Source of the DNA: Branchiostoma floridae
Taxonomy: Eukaryota; Chordata; Leptocardii; Amphioxiformes; Branchiostomatidae
Direction: 5' to 3'
DNA length: 64,000 bases
NCBI RefSeq assembly: GCF_000003815.2
Contig: NC_049997.1
Coordinates: 3,245,962 to 3,309,961, forward strand
The position numbers and the translations under genes are program-made. The notes under the pieces are model-generated. The model was given only the letters and a program-made list of their open reading frames with translations, was not told the DNA's origin and did not search any database. Numbering within the stretch: position 1 is the stretch's first letter; the number at the start of each line of letters is the position of its first letter. Positions 1 to 13,409 of this stretch are shown piece by piece.

Positions 1-2009
1 GTGCAGTCATTATCAGGAGCATCACCAGGGTTGGCGGTACGTTCAGAGGAAAGAGTAAGGGTCCTTTCCGGTGTGAGTAGTTCAAAACTTACGGTGCTAA
101 GGCCGCACCTGGGACAATAAGTATCGCATTGAGGTCACCCGAGTTAGCGCCAAATGGCAGTAGCGCACAGAGCATCTGCGATTAGCCCAATCTATTGTAA
201 GCTCCTTGCAATTCAGCAAAGTGAGAGTTTAGCAGTCGACCCATTCACCACGTCAAGATCAATTTTGTATTACCGATGACCAGTTTGTTGTTCGTGTATA
301 CAAAAGACCTCGCCGTGAATATAAAGACCTTGTTGCATCTCTTTGTATTTCTACTCAGATGAACCCGAAGAATGGGTACCTCCATTATTGATGAGTATCA
401 GATGTGCATTTGAGCGCAGATAATCGGTTTCTTAGCCACAAATGACATATAGCTCAAACTCTATACTCTCTTTCTGAGTAAGACATTTTTTACATATTTT
501 ATTCCTGTGAACTGCTATGAGTATAAGGACAAAGGCTAGAGCTTCCGATTGCCCATAAAGACGTCGAGTCAACGAACCAAACAAAGTCAATTTGCTTCCT
601 ACAATTCCCCTACACTCTGCGCTTAGCACATAAAACGTCAGTGTAAGTATATTGGTCCCGATTGGGTCTTAATAGACCTTCCCCGCATGTTGAATAATTA
701 ATGAGTCGATGATGGCCTCTGCTATTTGCTGTTGATGGTGTTATAATGACTCTGATGGCTTCTCTCTGCGCGAACAATACGGAGCGTACCAGATCAGAAC
801 CTTGGGGAAAGGAATTTACATCTAAGGTTGAGTTTTCAAGAGGATGGAGTATTTATGCATTCTTAAGGTGGTGCTAGGTTAAAGGTACGAGGCAAAGACG
901 TTAACTCCCTCTGGAAGTAGTTACAGAAGGAGGTGGTCCCCAATATTTCTTTTAAACATAGGTGGAAGGAATAAGGAATTGCTGTCTTGATTTTAATGTA
1001 GTTTGTTGTTTTTCATGTAGCTTTGTGTTAATTTGTCTCTTAGTCATATTTTTTTAATGAAATACTAATAAAAATGAAATAACGAATACTTATGGATTGG
1101 GATAGTAGCAATTCTCACCGGGAACAAAACTAATTTATTCATATATATTTCCCATTTTACCTTCATTATAACAATTTACCTGCGCCTGTATCTTCATCAA
1201 ATGTACTTGTATATTATCTAAAGATATACGGAAAATGTAGTAGGCATGAATTAGTTAATTGACAAATATGCAACACAAAATATGATAAAATGTCTAATGA
1301 CCGAAGATTTAATGATACAAACAAAATCGCACAAACAATGAAACAAAGATGGAAAAGGGGTATAAATCGTTATGTAATGATTGGCAATGTACCAAGCCTT
1401 ATAATCAAAGATAGAATTTGTCATAGTTCACTTAAACACAACGTTGATCAGAAAAAAGTCATATAAGTTGTATTTTAGCCCTATGGTGGGAGGGGGGCAG
1501 TGTGTATCTGATTTATTCCTAATATAGCATCATCAATAATGAGGTTATACTTTCAACTATTCTTCAAAGTTTGAGTTTGATATATTGAGTCGATTCGTCT
1601 TCGTTAAACCACAGACGACATTCTACAATTCCTTTTTTCTAACCCCGAAGCCATGCGGTCACCTCATCGATCAAAAACTACAGGAAAATTGATGTAGGCT
1701 CTCGGTATGTCAAGAGGACGGAGACCAAAGCTCTAACGCTTTTGGATAGCTTGCCATATATTTAGAATGTAAGAACGAATACTGCTACATGTACTGCATG
1801 TAAAGTGTACTGAAATATACTTTATGATATATTTCATGCAAGTCCAGGCCAGAAGCCCGTATATCATAACTCGTGTAAGTCCTAGTCCGAATGCTAATTG
1901 TAATACCTTCAGGTGACCAAATGATAACGGGAAGACAGAACTAGGTGTATAATCTGATGTAAGTTTCTATATTCAATATTCTTTACATTTCTATAAACTG
2001 TGTTTTTTA
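1..2009. other. no gene seen
   Basis: AT-rich intergenic DNA. Short frames only, none with protein-like composition; no repeat structure that I can define. Confidence 0.6.
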
Positions 2010-3035
2010 TGAAATAGGAAAACTCTTAATGAGTGTACATTATGGCTAGTTTCTTGGGACACCTATGAGTAATATCTAAGAGACACACTGTCTTGGTCAG
2101 TAGTCCACAGGGGACCATAGATGACCATAGCTGTCCATGTCCAGAACTCCGGAGACCAAGCACTAAGACCATGCCCATATTTAGAAACCAGGAAAAAAGG
2201 ATTATGCATCACGATTAGGTTTTAGAGATAGTAACCCTACATCATGGATATGTAGACAGTGTCTTGCTGAAATGGGAAAACTCCATAATGACTGTACATT
2301 TATGGTCAGTTTCTTGGGACACCTATGAGTAATGCTTAAGAGACACACTGTCTTGGTCAGCACTACACAAGGGGCTATATAAGCTGACCGTCACTGACCA
2401 TTTCCATAATTCCAGGCAGACAGTGTGTATTTAAATCTAAGGATCATTGAAAATGATTTTGCATTATTAGGTTTAAGAGACAGTATTTTAAGTTATAATA
2501 TAAGTATATTACATATTGCTGCAATGTCAAAAAATCAATGTGCAATGAGTACATTTATGGTCAGTTTCTTGGGACACCTATGAGTAATATTATTGTAGAG
2601 ACAAACTGTCTTGGTCAGTATTCCTCAGGGGGCTATAGCTGACCATCGCTGGCCGTCAATGACCATATTCATAATTCCAGGCGTCCAGGGAGTAAGACCA
2701 TGTCCATCGCTGGCCATGTCCCTATTCAGGTCTAAAAAACATTGAAAAAGAAGTATGAATCATGATTAGGCTTTAGAGAGAACATTCTAACCTAAGATAT
2801 ATGACGTAGACTGCTAATGTGAAAACTCTATGTGCGATGACTGTACGTTTATGGTCAGTTTCTTGGGATGCCTATTAGTAATATTCAAGAGACACACTGT
2901 CTTGGTCAGTACTCTACAGGGAGCTATAGCTGACCATCGATGACCATGCCTATAATACCCAGGGACCAAGTACGAAGACCATGCCCATATTTAGGTCTAG
3001 GAAACCAGGAAAAAGGGGATTATGCAGTCTGACTT
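2010..3035. repeat. tandem repeat, four units of about 255-295 bp
   Basis: Each unit carries agtttcttgggacacctatg...agagacacactgtcttggtc followed by gaccat-rich words and an ataattcc / aggtcta segment. The cores start near 2046, 2300, 2557 and 2855. Unit length varies through small indels; no open frame runs through it. Confidence 0.88.
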
Positions 3036-3177
3036 GATTTGAAGGAATGTAACTTGGGAATAATGACTAATCAAGTGTAGGCAGACTTCCTGCCATAAAA
3101 GATCGATATAACGGTATAAATCGGATTTTGTTCGCAGCTCGCTCTCAGTCAGTGCAAGTCCTGTAGAAGCGGGTTGG

Positions 3178-3603
3178 TACCACCTATGTTATAGCGTCAT
3201 ACCAAGTAAGTTTGTCATATTCATTACTGTATGGTATAATGCTTTGTCAATGTATGTGAACATGCCGATTTAGACACTTGTAACCACCTATGTCATAGCG
3301 TCATACCAAGTAAGTTTGTTATATTCATTACTGTATGATATAATGCTTTGTCAATGTATGTGAACATGCCGATTTAGACACTTGTAACCACCTATGTCAT
3401 AGCGTCATACCAAGTAAGTTTGTTATATTTATCACTGTATGATACAATGCTGAGTCAATGTATGTGGATGTGATGAAGATTTAGACATGTGTAACCACAT
3501 ATGTCATAGCGTCATACCAAGTACGTTTGTTATAGTTATTACAGTATGATTCAATGCTACGTCAATTTATATGGATGTGATGATGATTTATACATGTGTA
3601 ACA
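3178..3603. repeat. 104-bp tandem repeat, four units
   Basis: taaccacctatgtcatagcg tcataccaagtaagtttg recurs at 3181, 3285, 3389 and 3496 (periods 104, 104, 107). Units 1-3 are almost identical; the fourth is more diverged. It abuts MITE A. Confidence 0.92.
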
Positions 3604-3640
3604 GCCCTGATGGTCGGTAAACTACCGCAAAATAAGAGAA

Positions 3641-3854
3641 TACTGTAAATGCAGAAATGTTCGCGGTGGATTAATGTTCGCGGTTTTCGCGGTGACCACT
3701 TCACCGCGAATTTAAAACCACCGCGAACATTTTTCTATTATGATATTAGATTGCAGTCTATGGTGTTACCGCGAACTTAAATCCACCGCGAAAAGTCTTT
3801 TTTTCCCGCTACCGCGAAATTAAATCCCCGCGAACTTAAAAAACATTTACAGTA
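3641..3854 (+). mobile_element. MITE family A, copy 1 (ttcgcggt-rich, TA-flanked)
   Basis: The ends are tactgtaaatgcagaaatgt and ..catttacagta, with TA as the likely target duplication. The interior is a chain of ttcgcggt / accgcgaa words in inverted arrangement, so the whole element can fold on itself. No coding capacity. The TA target points to Tc1/mariner-type mobilisation (inference). Confidence 0.85.
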
Positions 3855-3859
3855 TGTCA

Positions 3860-6720
3860 TAACTGTCACGAACTAATCTCCGATCAGATCCATAAGCATA
3901 AAATAGTATCAAAAGCTGGTAGAGGAGTAAAGCTGGCCTGCGGTAGCCAAACACACTGTAGTCTAAGGCTGGCTTCATAGATGTTGATACTATATCACGC
4001 TACCGTAGGATCTACTTGGTGATTATCGAATAACTACGTTGCAAAACGTCCTGAAGTGAACGTTCTAAATTTGTCATGCTTGTGCGCGTCACTTCCAACT
4101 TTTCGTAAGATTGGTGTCAAAGTGGGGTTGCCTTCAATGTGTGTTTCATGATTCTGAAATACATTATATCGATTAAGATCAGAGGTGTTGTGCACCGGGC
4201 TAAGCCGTGGTTAGGCTAGCGAACACGAGATCGTGAGGTCACAGGTTCGTTTCCACGACTTTGTGTTCTTGACTGTGATTCTCTGCTCTGACTTTGTCTT
4301 TGAACGGTTGTTAACGAAATTGTTTAGAGCAAAGTCTTTAGACCACTTTAAGGCAATGAACTAATAAGTTGGAAATAACTGTACTAGGAGATAGCGCTGT
4401 ACATTTTTTTGAAGACTGATAAGTTGTAGACAGAAGGGAAAAGTGGATTTTGAGCCTATATTATGTGCTCAATAGCATTCACTTGACTAGGTGTGGCTTC
4501 AAGTTCAGAACGCTGTTTATGAATGCATCTAGTAGACATGATAATGCCCACGGGTTATTTAGCAATCCCGTAACCACCTATATAGACTTATGAATTAATC
4601 ACTAAGGCCTAAACATGCTCATGATGGAATTTACTATTAATAATTAAGAAATCTTTATAAGTAGGTCGCCTATTAAGCGTCTTTAGTGGATATCACCCGA
4701 TTTGAGTGTTGAAATGAAATTTTCAGCATCAATATTTGATATACAACAATCATTTAAGAGCAGTAAGCTGTTGTAACATTGTCCTCGACATAACTGGGAA
4801 TGATTAAAAATGAAATAACAGTTCGTACGTTTTCGTCAATATGCCATAAATAAACAAATAAACTTGTTTCTTAAAATTATCTCACATACAAAATGTTATC
4901 CATTACATCATATAGTCGTACAGTTTGTACTTGGTTGCTACCGGGGTTACGTGATCTATTTGCTTTATTCATGTGAAACAGGCATTATTCTGAATTGTCA
5001 AATCTGTAGTACGGCCTATTTCACTAGTAAGGGGATTAAAGTTGTGTCTAATAGTGAAAAAAAATGTAACAGCGCCCCTCTATCACTTTAATTTACTAGT
5101 AAGAGGAGAAATGTGCGTCTACTAGTCATCATCATCAAATGTGCGTCTACTAGTGAAACAATGTGATAGCACCCCCTGTCACATTAATTCACTAGTAACA
5201 TGTATTTCAATAAATAGGCAAATAAATAAAAGCATAAGATTTTAACTCTTACAGTCTAGTTGAGGTAAAATCAGGTCATATTTTTTGTACTTGTATTAGG
5301 TATCATTAATTCCAGTACGCACCCAATTATTCAGGCCTATTAACTCCTTCAAACCGGTAGGTTCAAGTGTCTGGAGCACATCAAACAGTTGAGCGATAAA
5401 AAAGCAATCATGTAGAAGTATAGGCGAAAACATAGTAGGGTGTGACGGAGGGTCCGACGCTACAAATTATCCGCTCCATTTGATCTATTGCTTGCTGAGT
5501 TACGTGTTTACAATTTGCATAATTGGATGTCATAGAAGCGGTGAATGCATCCCTTTACAAACTTTAAGGCTGGTATTGAAAGTCCTGGACTCCATTTGCA
5601 TTGATAAAATACGTCTTGTTCCATGTAGGTGGGAAGATCAATTTTCCTATCTCCTATCCGGTCAGGTCAAATCTTGTGAAGTTGAATTCTACTTCAAACA
5701 CGTAATTCAAGCTCGTTTATAACGAGAATCCTAATAGCTAGGTGAAAAGGCAATGTCCTGTCTGTAACTGAAAAGAGCCAAATCTAGGCAAGATCTACGC
5801 TTCCTCAAGCACATACACATAGAATGCAGATGCTATCATAGTAACATAATACCATATTTCACTGTAGTTAAACGCATTTTCATATATCTTGCTTTAGTAT
5901 GGTGGGAAATTAAATTTTATCATCTACAACCAAAAAGATCAAATCTAGACAAGAACTACGCTTCTTTAAACATACATGATACAAACTCTTTCATGGTAAA
6001 AACATTTACATGTTGCTTAATATTTCATTTGCAAGATAAGATTCAAACTTTTTCATGACACATTTCTTCGCGCTACACTTCGTATTTCACTGTACATTTA
6101 ATTAAATCCTGAACCTGCTGACGGGTATCCAGACTGACAGAAATGGGCCTCTTTTGTGCGTTCCGCTTTTCAGTTCAGAAATAGGAAATGACCTTCTTCG
6201 TAAAGAAAGGCGAAGGTCATGTCCAAGAAGTTTACAAGTGTTCCGCTGTCGGTTCAAATCTCGGTCAAACTTCTCCATCTGCCACAAACGTCTAATTAAG
6301 ACATTTCCACGGCTATGTAACCGGTAAAGTCAGCCTTAAGGTCGGGCTAGTCTGAATATGTTTGCTTCCGCAGCTCTTTGTACCGTTATGTTGTCTGTCT
6401 GGTGCATTGTACGGTTCAGAATGAATCAGTCTTTGTTTGACACGAACGTCCAGACAAGTTTCCGTTGATCGATGCCAGAAGCTAACCTGGCCATCGGTCT
6501 CTCCCAGGGCTGTATGCTAGTTTTTTTCGGCACTGTAAGCTTCCATCCCCGCATAGCCATCCAAAACCACCCGATGATTTCTACTTTTTAGATTCACGGT
6601 CTCCATCAGGGGGCAGAGGAAAATTTTCCGCGGGGGATGTTGAGCCTGGTACCGAAGAGGTTACCAGTATAGGCCTTGGCAACAGTCCGGATCCTTCGCT
6701 AGCGCTGTGCGTTAGTAGAC
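3860..6720. other. intergenic; short direct duplications
   Basis: No gene. A roughly 90-bp duplication lies at 5016-5198 (ttcactagtaa, gtgcgtctactagtgaaa). A diverged duplication at about 5765-6010 repeats atctag(g/a)caaga(t/a)ctacgctt. A perfect 9-bp hairpin (atgaccttc/gaaggtcat) lies at 6188-6220. Confidence 0.6.
4191..4261 (+). mobile_element. tRNA-like SINE head
   Basis: Contains A-box-like taagccgtggttaggc and, 30 bases on, the B-box ggttcgtttcc, spaced as in a tRNA-derived RNA polymerase III promoter. The sequence does not fold into a clean tRNA with an acceptor stem, so I call a SINE head rather than a tRNA gene. Confidence 0.5.
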
Positions 6721-6724
6721 TTTT

Positions 6725-6985
6725 TATTAGTCAATTGGGTGTTAGAAGAGCGAACACTTCGATCTGTATGAGGCACATGTACATCGCTGGTGGCATATAC
6801 GCAAGGACGAGCACAGGTTTGTCGTACAGTTATTCATCTGTCTCTGCTGTGCGTTAGTATATTGGGTGTCAGAGGATCTCAGAGGAGAGAGAAAACAATT
6901 CGATCTGTATGAGACACAACGCTGATGGCATAAACACAAGGATAGCGAAAGGTTTGTCACACTGTTATTCATCTGTGTTGCTTGC
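6725..6985. repeat. two-copy direct repeat, about 130 bp
   Basis: tcgatctgtatgag(g/a)cacat...gctg(g/a)tggcata(t/a)ac(g/a)caagga...gtttgtc...gttattcatctgt occurs twice, near 6759 and 6900. Both strands show open frames that merely mirror the repeat. Confidence 0.75.
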
Positions 6986-7114
6986 CTCAGAGAATATTTT
7001 TATCAGTAAGCGCTTAAAGCAGTACGACTGGTGTCTTCGATGCAAGGACATAAATATCAAGAAGGGATATGTCTGGAAGGGTAGTTACTATATAGGAAGT
7101 GATCTCAATCTTTC

Positions 7115-7565
7115 TAATCAGCTAATTATCCACTTGAAACCACAGAGAGAAATGTTCCATTTTGTAAAACACCATGTTGATATGTGACATCATACTTACC
7201 TATTATAACTATAACTTTATAACTAAAGAGCCCTATTTTTCCAATACGTTCCGAAGTTATAACGGATAGTTTGTCAATTGCTTGCTTTATTTCATTAACA
7301 CCCTCCATTCTATTGATTAATCTATACGTGTGTAATCTTGCTAATTAACTAATCAGCTAATTATCCACTTGAAACCTTACAGAGTAATAATGTCGAAAAT
7401 CTTGTAAAACACCATGTAACATGGGATTTCATACTTGACTATTTTAGGAGTTCTTTTCTGTCAATACGTCTCTAAGTTATGACGGAAAGTTTGCCCATTA
7501 TCTGCTTTATTCCATTAACACCATTCCCTTTATTGATTAATCTATACCTGTGTAATCTTGCCAAT
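7115..7565. repeat. two-copy tandem duplication, about 230 bp
   Basis: ctaatcagctaattatccac ttgaaacc...cttgtaaaacaccatgt...attaacacc...attgattaatctata occurs at 7116 and again at 7350. The copies have diverged by indels. Confidence 0.8.
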
Positions 7566-7984
7566 TATAAGAAGTTGCGCCTGTCGATTTAAGGGTGCCC
7601 TGTGGTTACAATTATTGTTAAAAATTAACACCAGAATCATATCTGATGAAGGTCTCCATCGAAAACCGATAGCAATAACTTCCAAGGACAAATTATCCAA
7701 TAGATCATCATCTATACTAAGATAACAGTGGCAGACTTTGTAGACACTCAACTAAATCATTGACAGTTTACACGTTTTTTTCTTCTATGCCAAAGTAAAG
7801 TAATTAGATATCTGTTGAGCAATGACAGATTACCTAAATTGATGCACCACCAATCTTTGTTTGCTTTGTAATATTTATCTTTTTAATTTAACACGACAAA
7901 ATTTATTGAAATTAGAATTTCAAGAATGAAAAAAACTCTCCACCCAAATAGTCTGTGAGGTAGGCTAGTCTTATTCATATTGTT

Positions 7985-8567
7985 TCTAACTCAGGGAGAA
8001 AAGTGTTCTAGTCCTTAATTTTATTTCATTGTTCATAAGTGGTCTCTTTGTCTTGCTTTGGAAAAACAATCGCCAGAAAAAAAGGAATCTCATTATGTTT
8101 CTGTTTCAGAGAGAAGAGATGTTGTACTAGCCTTGAATGTAATTTCATGGCCCAGAAGCGGGCCTTGCATTGGTCAACTTCGCCAGAAAAAACAAACCTG
8201 ATTAGATATTTCTGACTCTGATAGAAGTTATGCTGCCCTAGTCCTGAATGTCATTTCACTACCCAGAATCGTACTCTTGGTCTGGCACAAGGAAAACTCG
8301 TTAGAAAAAAATCTAGTTATATATGCATATTTCTGACTCTGATAGAAGCTATGCTGACCTAGTCCTGAATGTTATTTCACTACCCAGAATTGGGCTCTTG
8401 GCCTTGTACAGGGAAAACTCGTTGCAAAACTAGGACGGGCCTTGCACTGTGAAACTTCGTTAGAAAAAAATCTAGATGTTCTACTGCCCAAATCCTGAAT
8501 GTAATTTCATTGCCCAGAAGCAGGCCTTTGGTCTTGCACAGGGAAAACTCGTTAAAAAATCAGGACA
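7985..8567. repeat. tandem repeat, about five units of 115-130 bp
   Basis: Recurrent words: tagtcctgaatgt(c/t)atttca, cccagaa, gggaaaactcgttagaaaaa and tttctgactctgatagaagc. The 66-residue frame over the last unit is part of the repeat and not a gene. Confidence 0.82.
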
Positions 8568-8989
8568 GGATATAACCCATCTCTACGCCAGATGGGCAAC
8601 CCTCTTCTCCAACCATATGACCTTCTCCCAGCTTTCCCCGTCAAAATGGGATTACCATGCTTTCCAGGGCCAATAATAACACATTAAGGTCGGCGAAAGT
8701 TCACTATATTCGGGACATTCAGACCACTCGACTGGTTATTGGCTTTCTACAATTGCTTTGGCCTTTGGCGCATGCTCTGAAGATAGCGTTAGCGCTTGAC
8801 AGCCGGTATATAATGGCGTTGTGATGGGCTTTTTATAATCCTGCTATCAAACCATCAGACTCAATTACCTCTTTGATCGATTAGGACGTGAAGAGACAGT
8901 ACACGATTTCCCTTTGCGGGTCGGAAATGGTGCCAAAAGTACGATACGATTAAACGAATGGTCATAGCGCTGGCGCACTAGACGAATAA

Positions 8990-9800
8990 CCCATTCTTAT
9001 AGTGTGCGGAGAATGGCTCCCAAGTCTTTTTGTTTTTAGAATGGCTGATAATGAATAGCATCTTCGTGCACTGCAAACATATATAAGGAAATATGTACAA
9101 AATATATCGTGGTTGAAAAGACACATTTGCCTTGCAGAGGACAGCCGTATTTTTGGTTAGACTTTGCCATTCTTTTAACTTTATCGTCATCATTTGCATT
9201 CTTATAGTGTAAGGAGAATGTCTCCCAAGTCTTTACTTTTAGGAAGGTTGATAATGAATAGCATCTTTGTGTACTGCAAACAAATGTAAGGAATTCAGGT
9301 ACAAAATATAGCTATCGTAGTTGAAAAGAAATATTTCCCGTGCAGAGGGCAACTGTATTTTGGGTTAGACTTTGCCATTCTTTTAACTTTATCGTCATCA
9401 TTTGCATTCTTATAGTGTACGTAGAATGGCTCCCAAGTCTTTTCACTTTTAGGAGGGTTGATAATGAATAGCATCTTCGTGCACTGCAAACATATGTAAG
9501 GAAATATGTACAAAATATATCGTGGTTGTAAAGAAATATTTGCCCTGCAGAGGACAGCCATATTTTGGGTCAGACTTTGCCATTGTTTTAACTTTATCAT
9601 CAGCATTTGCATTCTTATAGTGTACGGAGAATGGCCCCTAAGTCTTTACTTTTAGAATTGTTGACAAGGATTAGCTATTTCGTGCACTGCAAACACAAGT
9701 AAGGAATTCATCAGCAAAATATAGCAATGGTTGAAAAGCAATATTTTCCGTGTTGTAGGGGGTAGCTGTATGTTTAAACTTTGCCATTGTTTGAAACTTT
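8990..9800. repeat. 205-208-bp tandem repeat, four units
   Basis: tgcattcttatagtgtac(g)gagaatgg begins near 8989, 9195, 9403 and 9608. Each unit carries gaatagcatcttcgtgcact and ttgccattcttttaacttta. Minus-strand frames of 73 and 105 residues are repeat artefacts. Confidence 0.9.
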
Positions 9801-9829
9801 ACTGTCATTTGCATTAATAAACGTGATTA

Positions 9830-10810
9830 GATAGGGAAGATATTTCTCGCATCGTTTATCACATCCAGCCATCAAATATCCTCTTAATCCAAACTGTATA
9901 ATGTTAAAAATTACGATTGTATCTAGTCACCCTCGGGCCTTAGAAGCGGCAAATGATTAAAGACGTAGTCTAATGAACTAAACATCATATACTTATACGT
10001 CAATGTTCCTCGTTTTACGTAAGAAAAGGTATACAAATATGCATTTTGATTTATTAACCGTAGGATAACATCTAATTGTGTACCTTTAATAATTCAGAGA
10101 GCGCTACAATATTGTTTCTCTCTGTATCATACACGCCAGATGTTACATAAATGTAGCCTTATATATTTTCCTGGGGCTTAGAAATCCTTCTAAAGGCCAC
10201 AGCAAGTACATTATAAGGATGCCACCATATACACATGCAAAATCTAATACGAGAGTGCGAAAGAAAAGATGGAATGATTTTTAGATTATCTAGAGATCAT
10301 TTACTCCCTCACTCCCTCACTCACGGCCAATAACCACAGTGGTCGTAGGGTTGATAATTTACATTATAACAAAAAAAATACAACTTATGTTTCGGTATTT
10401 CCTTGTCATGTTGACCATCACAATGGGAAAGAATTTCCTTTTTTGCAATCTAGATTGTATTTGTATCTGCGACGCGGCAGCAGCTGGTTCCTATTACACT
10501 GAACGACCTGTCACACCTAACTTTTGCACGTCTATCTGCAAGCGTTCTTTAAAACTATCCTGCGAAGATGACTCTACTGTGCTTGGTGATGACAAATTCC
10601 CCTCTACGATAGTTCTTGGAATATACGAACTGTATCTGTAACGTTTTCTATATATAGACGACAATCAATATGCGCGAAGATGTCATCCATGAAATGTACT
10701 TGCTATAGCCCGACGGCCACTCTCAGACTGCACTATTGAACGGGTAACCAGTACGCGTATTGCGTTTGATCTCTCCAACAAAAGGACTGACTCTGAGCGA
10801 AGTTGTGAGG
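9830..10810. other. no gene seen
   Basis: AT-rich intergenic sequence between tandem repeats and MITE A. A 100-residue frame at 10339-10641 starts with GTG and has no recognisable domain. Confidence 0.55.
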
Positions 10811-10811
10811 A

Positions 10812-11023
10812 TACTGTAAATGTATTTAAGTTCGCGGGTATTTAATTTCGCGGTAGCGGGAAAAAGGACTTTTCGCGGTGGATTTAACTTCGCGGTAACA
10901 CCATTGACTGCAATCTAATATCATATTAGAAAAATGTTCGCGGTGGTTTTAAATTCGCGGTGAAGTGTTCACCGCGAAAACCGCGAACATGAATCCACCG
11001 CGAACATTTCTGCATTTACAGTA
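10812..11023 (-). mobile_element. MITE family A, copy 2
   Basis: Same element as at 3.64 kb in opposite orientation, about 212 bp and nearly identical, with the same ends and TA flanks. High similarity between the copies suggests recent spread. Confidence 0.87.
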
Positions 11024-11231
11024 TTTCAATTACCAGACTTTCCCACGGAGGAATCATACAGCTCAGTAGTGCTAATTCAAGGTCCGATCGTTCGGGCATT
11101 GACCCGGACCTGCACACCTGGAGTTGACACTTAAAGTAGCCTCCTTCACCGGCCCCTCTGGGCATTGGCGTAAGTTGTTAGGGAGGAAGGGGGGGAGGGG
11201 GATAAAGGATTCGCGATTCTCAACCCGGAAG

Positions 11232-11475
11232 GGCCCCCTCTCACTTGACGTGCGGCACGCTTGCGGCATTGCTGCGTTCGTTCACTGCGTCACTGTTTTG
11301 TTGTTTTCTTCGATTTTTTATGATTCAGATATTGCGCAATACGTAAAAGTATAACATAAAAGACGACAAAATATACAACAAGTAAGAAAATTCGTTCTTT
11401 ATCTCTGAAATTCGTTGAGCATCTTCCGAACGCAGCAATGCCGCAAGCGTGCCGCACGTCAAGTGAGAGGGGGCC
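11232..11475. mobile_element. MITE family B, short copy (49-bp TIRs)
   Basis: Inverted repeats of about 49 bp start ggccccctctcacttgacgt and contain gcggcacgcttgcggcattg. The flanks are cggaagg and ctgaagg, an imperfect 7-bp match that may be a target duplication. The 145-bp core has no frame of note. Confidence 0.85.
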
Positions 11476-11660
11476 TGAAGGTTCTAAGGCCAGAAATGGA
11501 ATCAGAACCTTCCCGGTTGATAATTAGAACTAGAATGTCAATTAGAACTAGACTCATTTGGTAGGGAATGTTGGGCTCCCGGTGTGCGGAGGAAATAGTC
11601 TCCAGGCAGACGTGTCAGCTGGATAAAAAAAAGAATTTGGCCAAATAGGGACAAATGAGT

Positions 11661-11866
11661 TACTCTCCAAGCAGAGATTAGGCTCCGGTTGTTTTTAACG
11701 TTTTTTTGTCGTTATTATCGGGCTTTCTATTTTTTTTTTTAAATTATATCTTGCTGTGTCAAAAAGGCAGGACACAACAACAAAAAATGACAAAATAGAA
11801 AGCCCGATAAAAACGACTAAAAAAACGTTAAAAAATAGCCGGAGCCTAACCTCTGCTTGGAGAGTA
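11661..11866. mobile_element. foldback MITE family C with 9-bp target duplication
   Basis: Almost the whole 206 bp is an inverted repeat: tactctccaagcagagatta at the left and its near complement at the right, both arms passing through atcgggctttctatttt. The flanks are a perfect caaatgagt at 11652-11660 and 11867-11875. A 9-bp duplication is typical of Mutator-like (MULE) transposition, so this is probably a MULE-mobilised MITE. Confidence 0.9.
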
Positions 11867-11879
11867 CAAATGAGTAACC

Positions 11880-13160
11880 ATGGGTTTTCAATCAGTCTTT
11901 TGCAGTCTATCCAGCTAGCACGCCAATTCCGACAGAGAGGCCGAAAAAGAAGGCGTAGCTAAATCAAGGTCCGTTAGTTCATTGACCCCTAAATACCCGG
12001 TACTGATACTACAGGTCTGTAGCATCGGAACACCCTGGATGACAAGCATTTATATCTAGATTTATTAAAAATTGCACACAATGCAATACATGGCAAACCC
12101 AGGCTTACCTGATATTGAGTGAAAGCTCATACATACGTTTACATGGCTAGTTAATGTATACTTTAAATGAAACAAGATCAAAACGCAAGACAAACCTTCT
12201 TGAGTTGAACATAACTTAAACTTGACATGAATGCTTCTCACGAATAAATAAAGGTTCAAACAAAACAAAACAAATATTAAGTAAGTAAAGTACATTTTGA
12301 AGAAGAAAAAAAAACATTTTCTTTACGTGGTTACATCAAAACCATTAGATAAAACTACATCTCTCCGGAACAATGAATATGTCGATACTGTAAGCTAGAT
12401 AGAATAGAAGATGAACACCATTCTGCAGATTATACAATAAAGAGAGCTGAACTTTATAGACTGATTTAGACAAATTCATATTTCTAATGAATTTAGACAA
12501 ACCTTTGATTTCAAAACACATCTGTTTGTTCCTATATTTTCCACATCACAAAGAAGCCGTTTTCACTTAGTAGAATATGATTATTGTGTTAGTTTAACAT
12601 TATAGGGGGTAGAAAACGCATCGAGTCTGAATATTGTATCCTGAAATTTGAGCTTTGAAGACTCGAAATCATTTGGCACTATGTAGTCTGCGAAATTTTT
12701 GGAATTGTGCAAAAAATCTCATTGCCATATCCATCTAGAATGCAACTATTTTTTTTTCACTTACTTCAGCCAACCCACCACAAAATAAGGTTCATCCTGC
12801 CTGATTTCTGAGTCATTGACATATTTTGGGTTACATTGAAAGGAATATGGTTCGGGTGACAGATACCTGTTAACATTTACATAGAAAAGTGTTAGGTCAT
12901 ACCCACCAGGGAAGCAATCACAAGGAAGATTACAGTACTACGAACGAAAGACGCATTCAACATGCAATGAATAATGATTTATAAACCATTACGTTCTGGT
13001 AGCAGACGTATACGTGAGAGCGACCCCGCCCAAGACCTACTTCCGCCTCTGACACTGACAAACGTACTTGTATATGCGCTTTTATTGATTTTTCAAAACT
13101 TACTTAGCTGGTCACCTTTCACTTAACGTATGACCCACACCTAAATTGATAACGTGTTCT
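11880..13160. other. no gene seen
   Basis: AT-rich sequence without convincing frames or repeat units. Confidence 0.55.
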
Positions 13161-13164
13161 TATA

Positions 13165-13405
13165 AGCAGCAGACCATAGTTCAGTTTGGAGCTGAATATT
13201 TTGTATCTTGGTTACTCTATTTTTATATTAAACTTATTCAGTAAAAGCAGCAGACCCTAGTATTCAGTTTGGAGCTGAATATTTTGTATCTTGGTTACTC
13301 TATTTCTATATTAAACTTATTCAATATGAGAAGCAGACCATAGTATCCAGTTTGGAGCTGAATATTTTGTATCTTGGTTATTCTATTTATATATTGCAAC
13401 TTTAT
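13165..13405. repeat. 82-84-bp tandem repeat, three units
   Basis: gcagcagacc(a/c)tag...cagtttggagctgaatattt tgtatcttggtta starts at 13165, 13247 and 13331. Confidence 0.9.
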
Positions 13406-13409
13406 CTAT

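Noticed and set aside
4191-4261. Functional tRNA gene
   Set aside because: A/B-box-like words are present, but no acceptor-stem pairing or clean anticodon arm could be drawn.
6188-6220. Hairpin atgaccttc/gaaggtcat as regulatory RNA
   Set aside because: Only nine base pairs with a 15-base loop; expected by chance in 64 kb.
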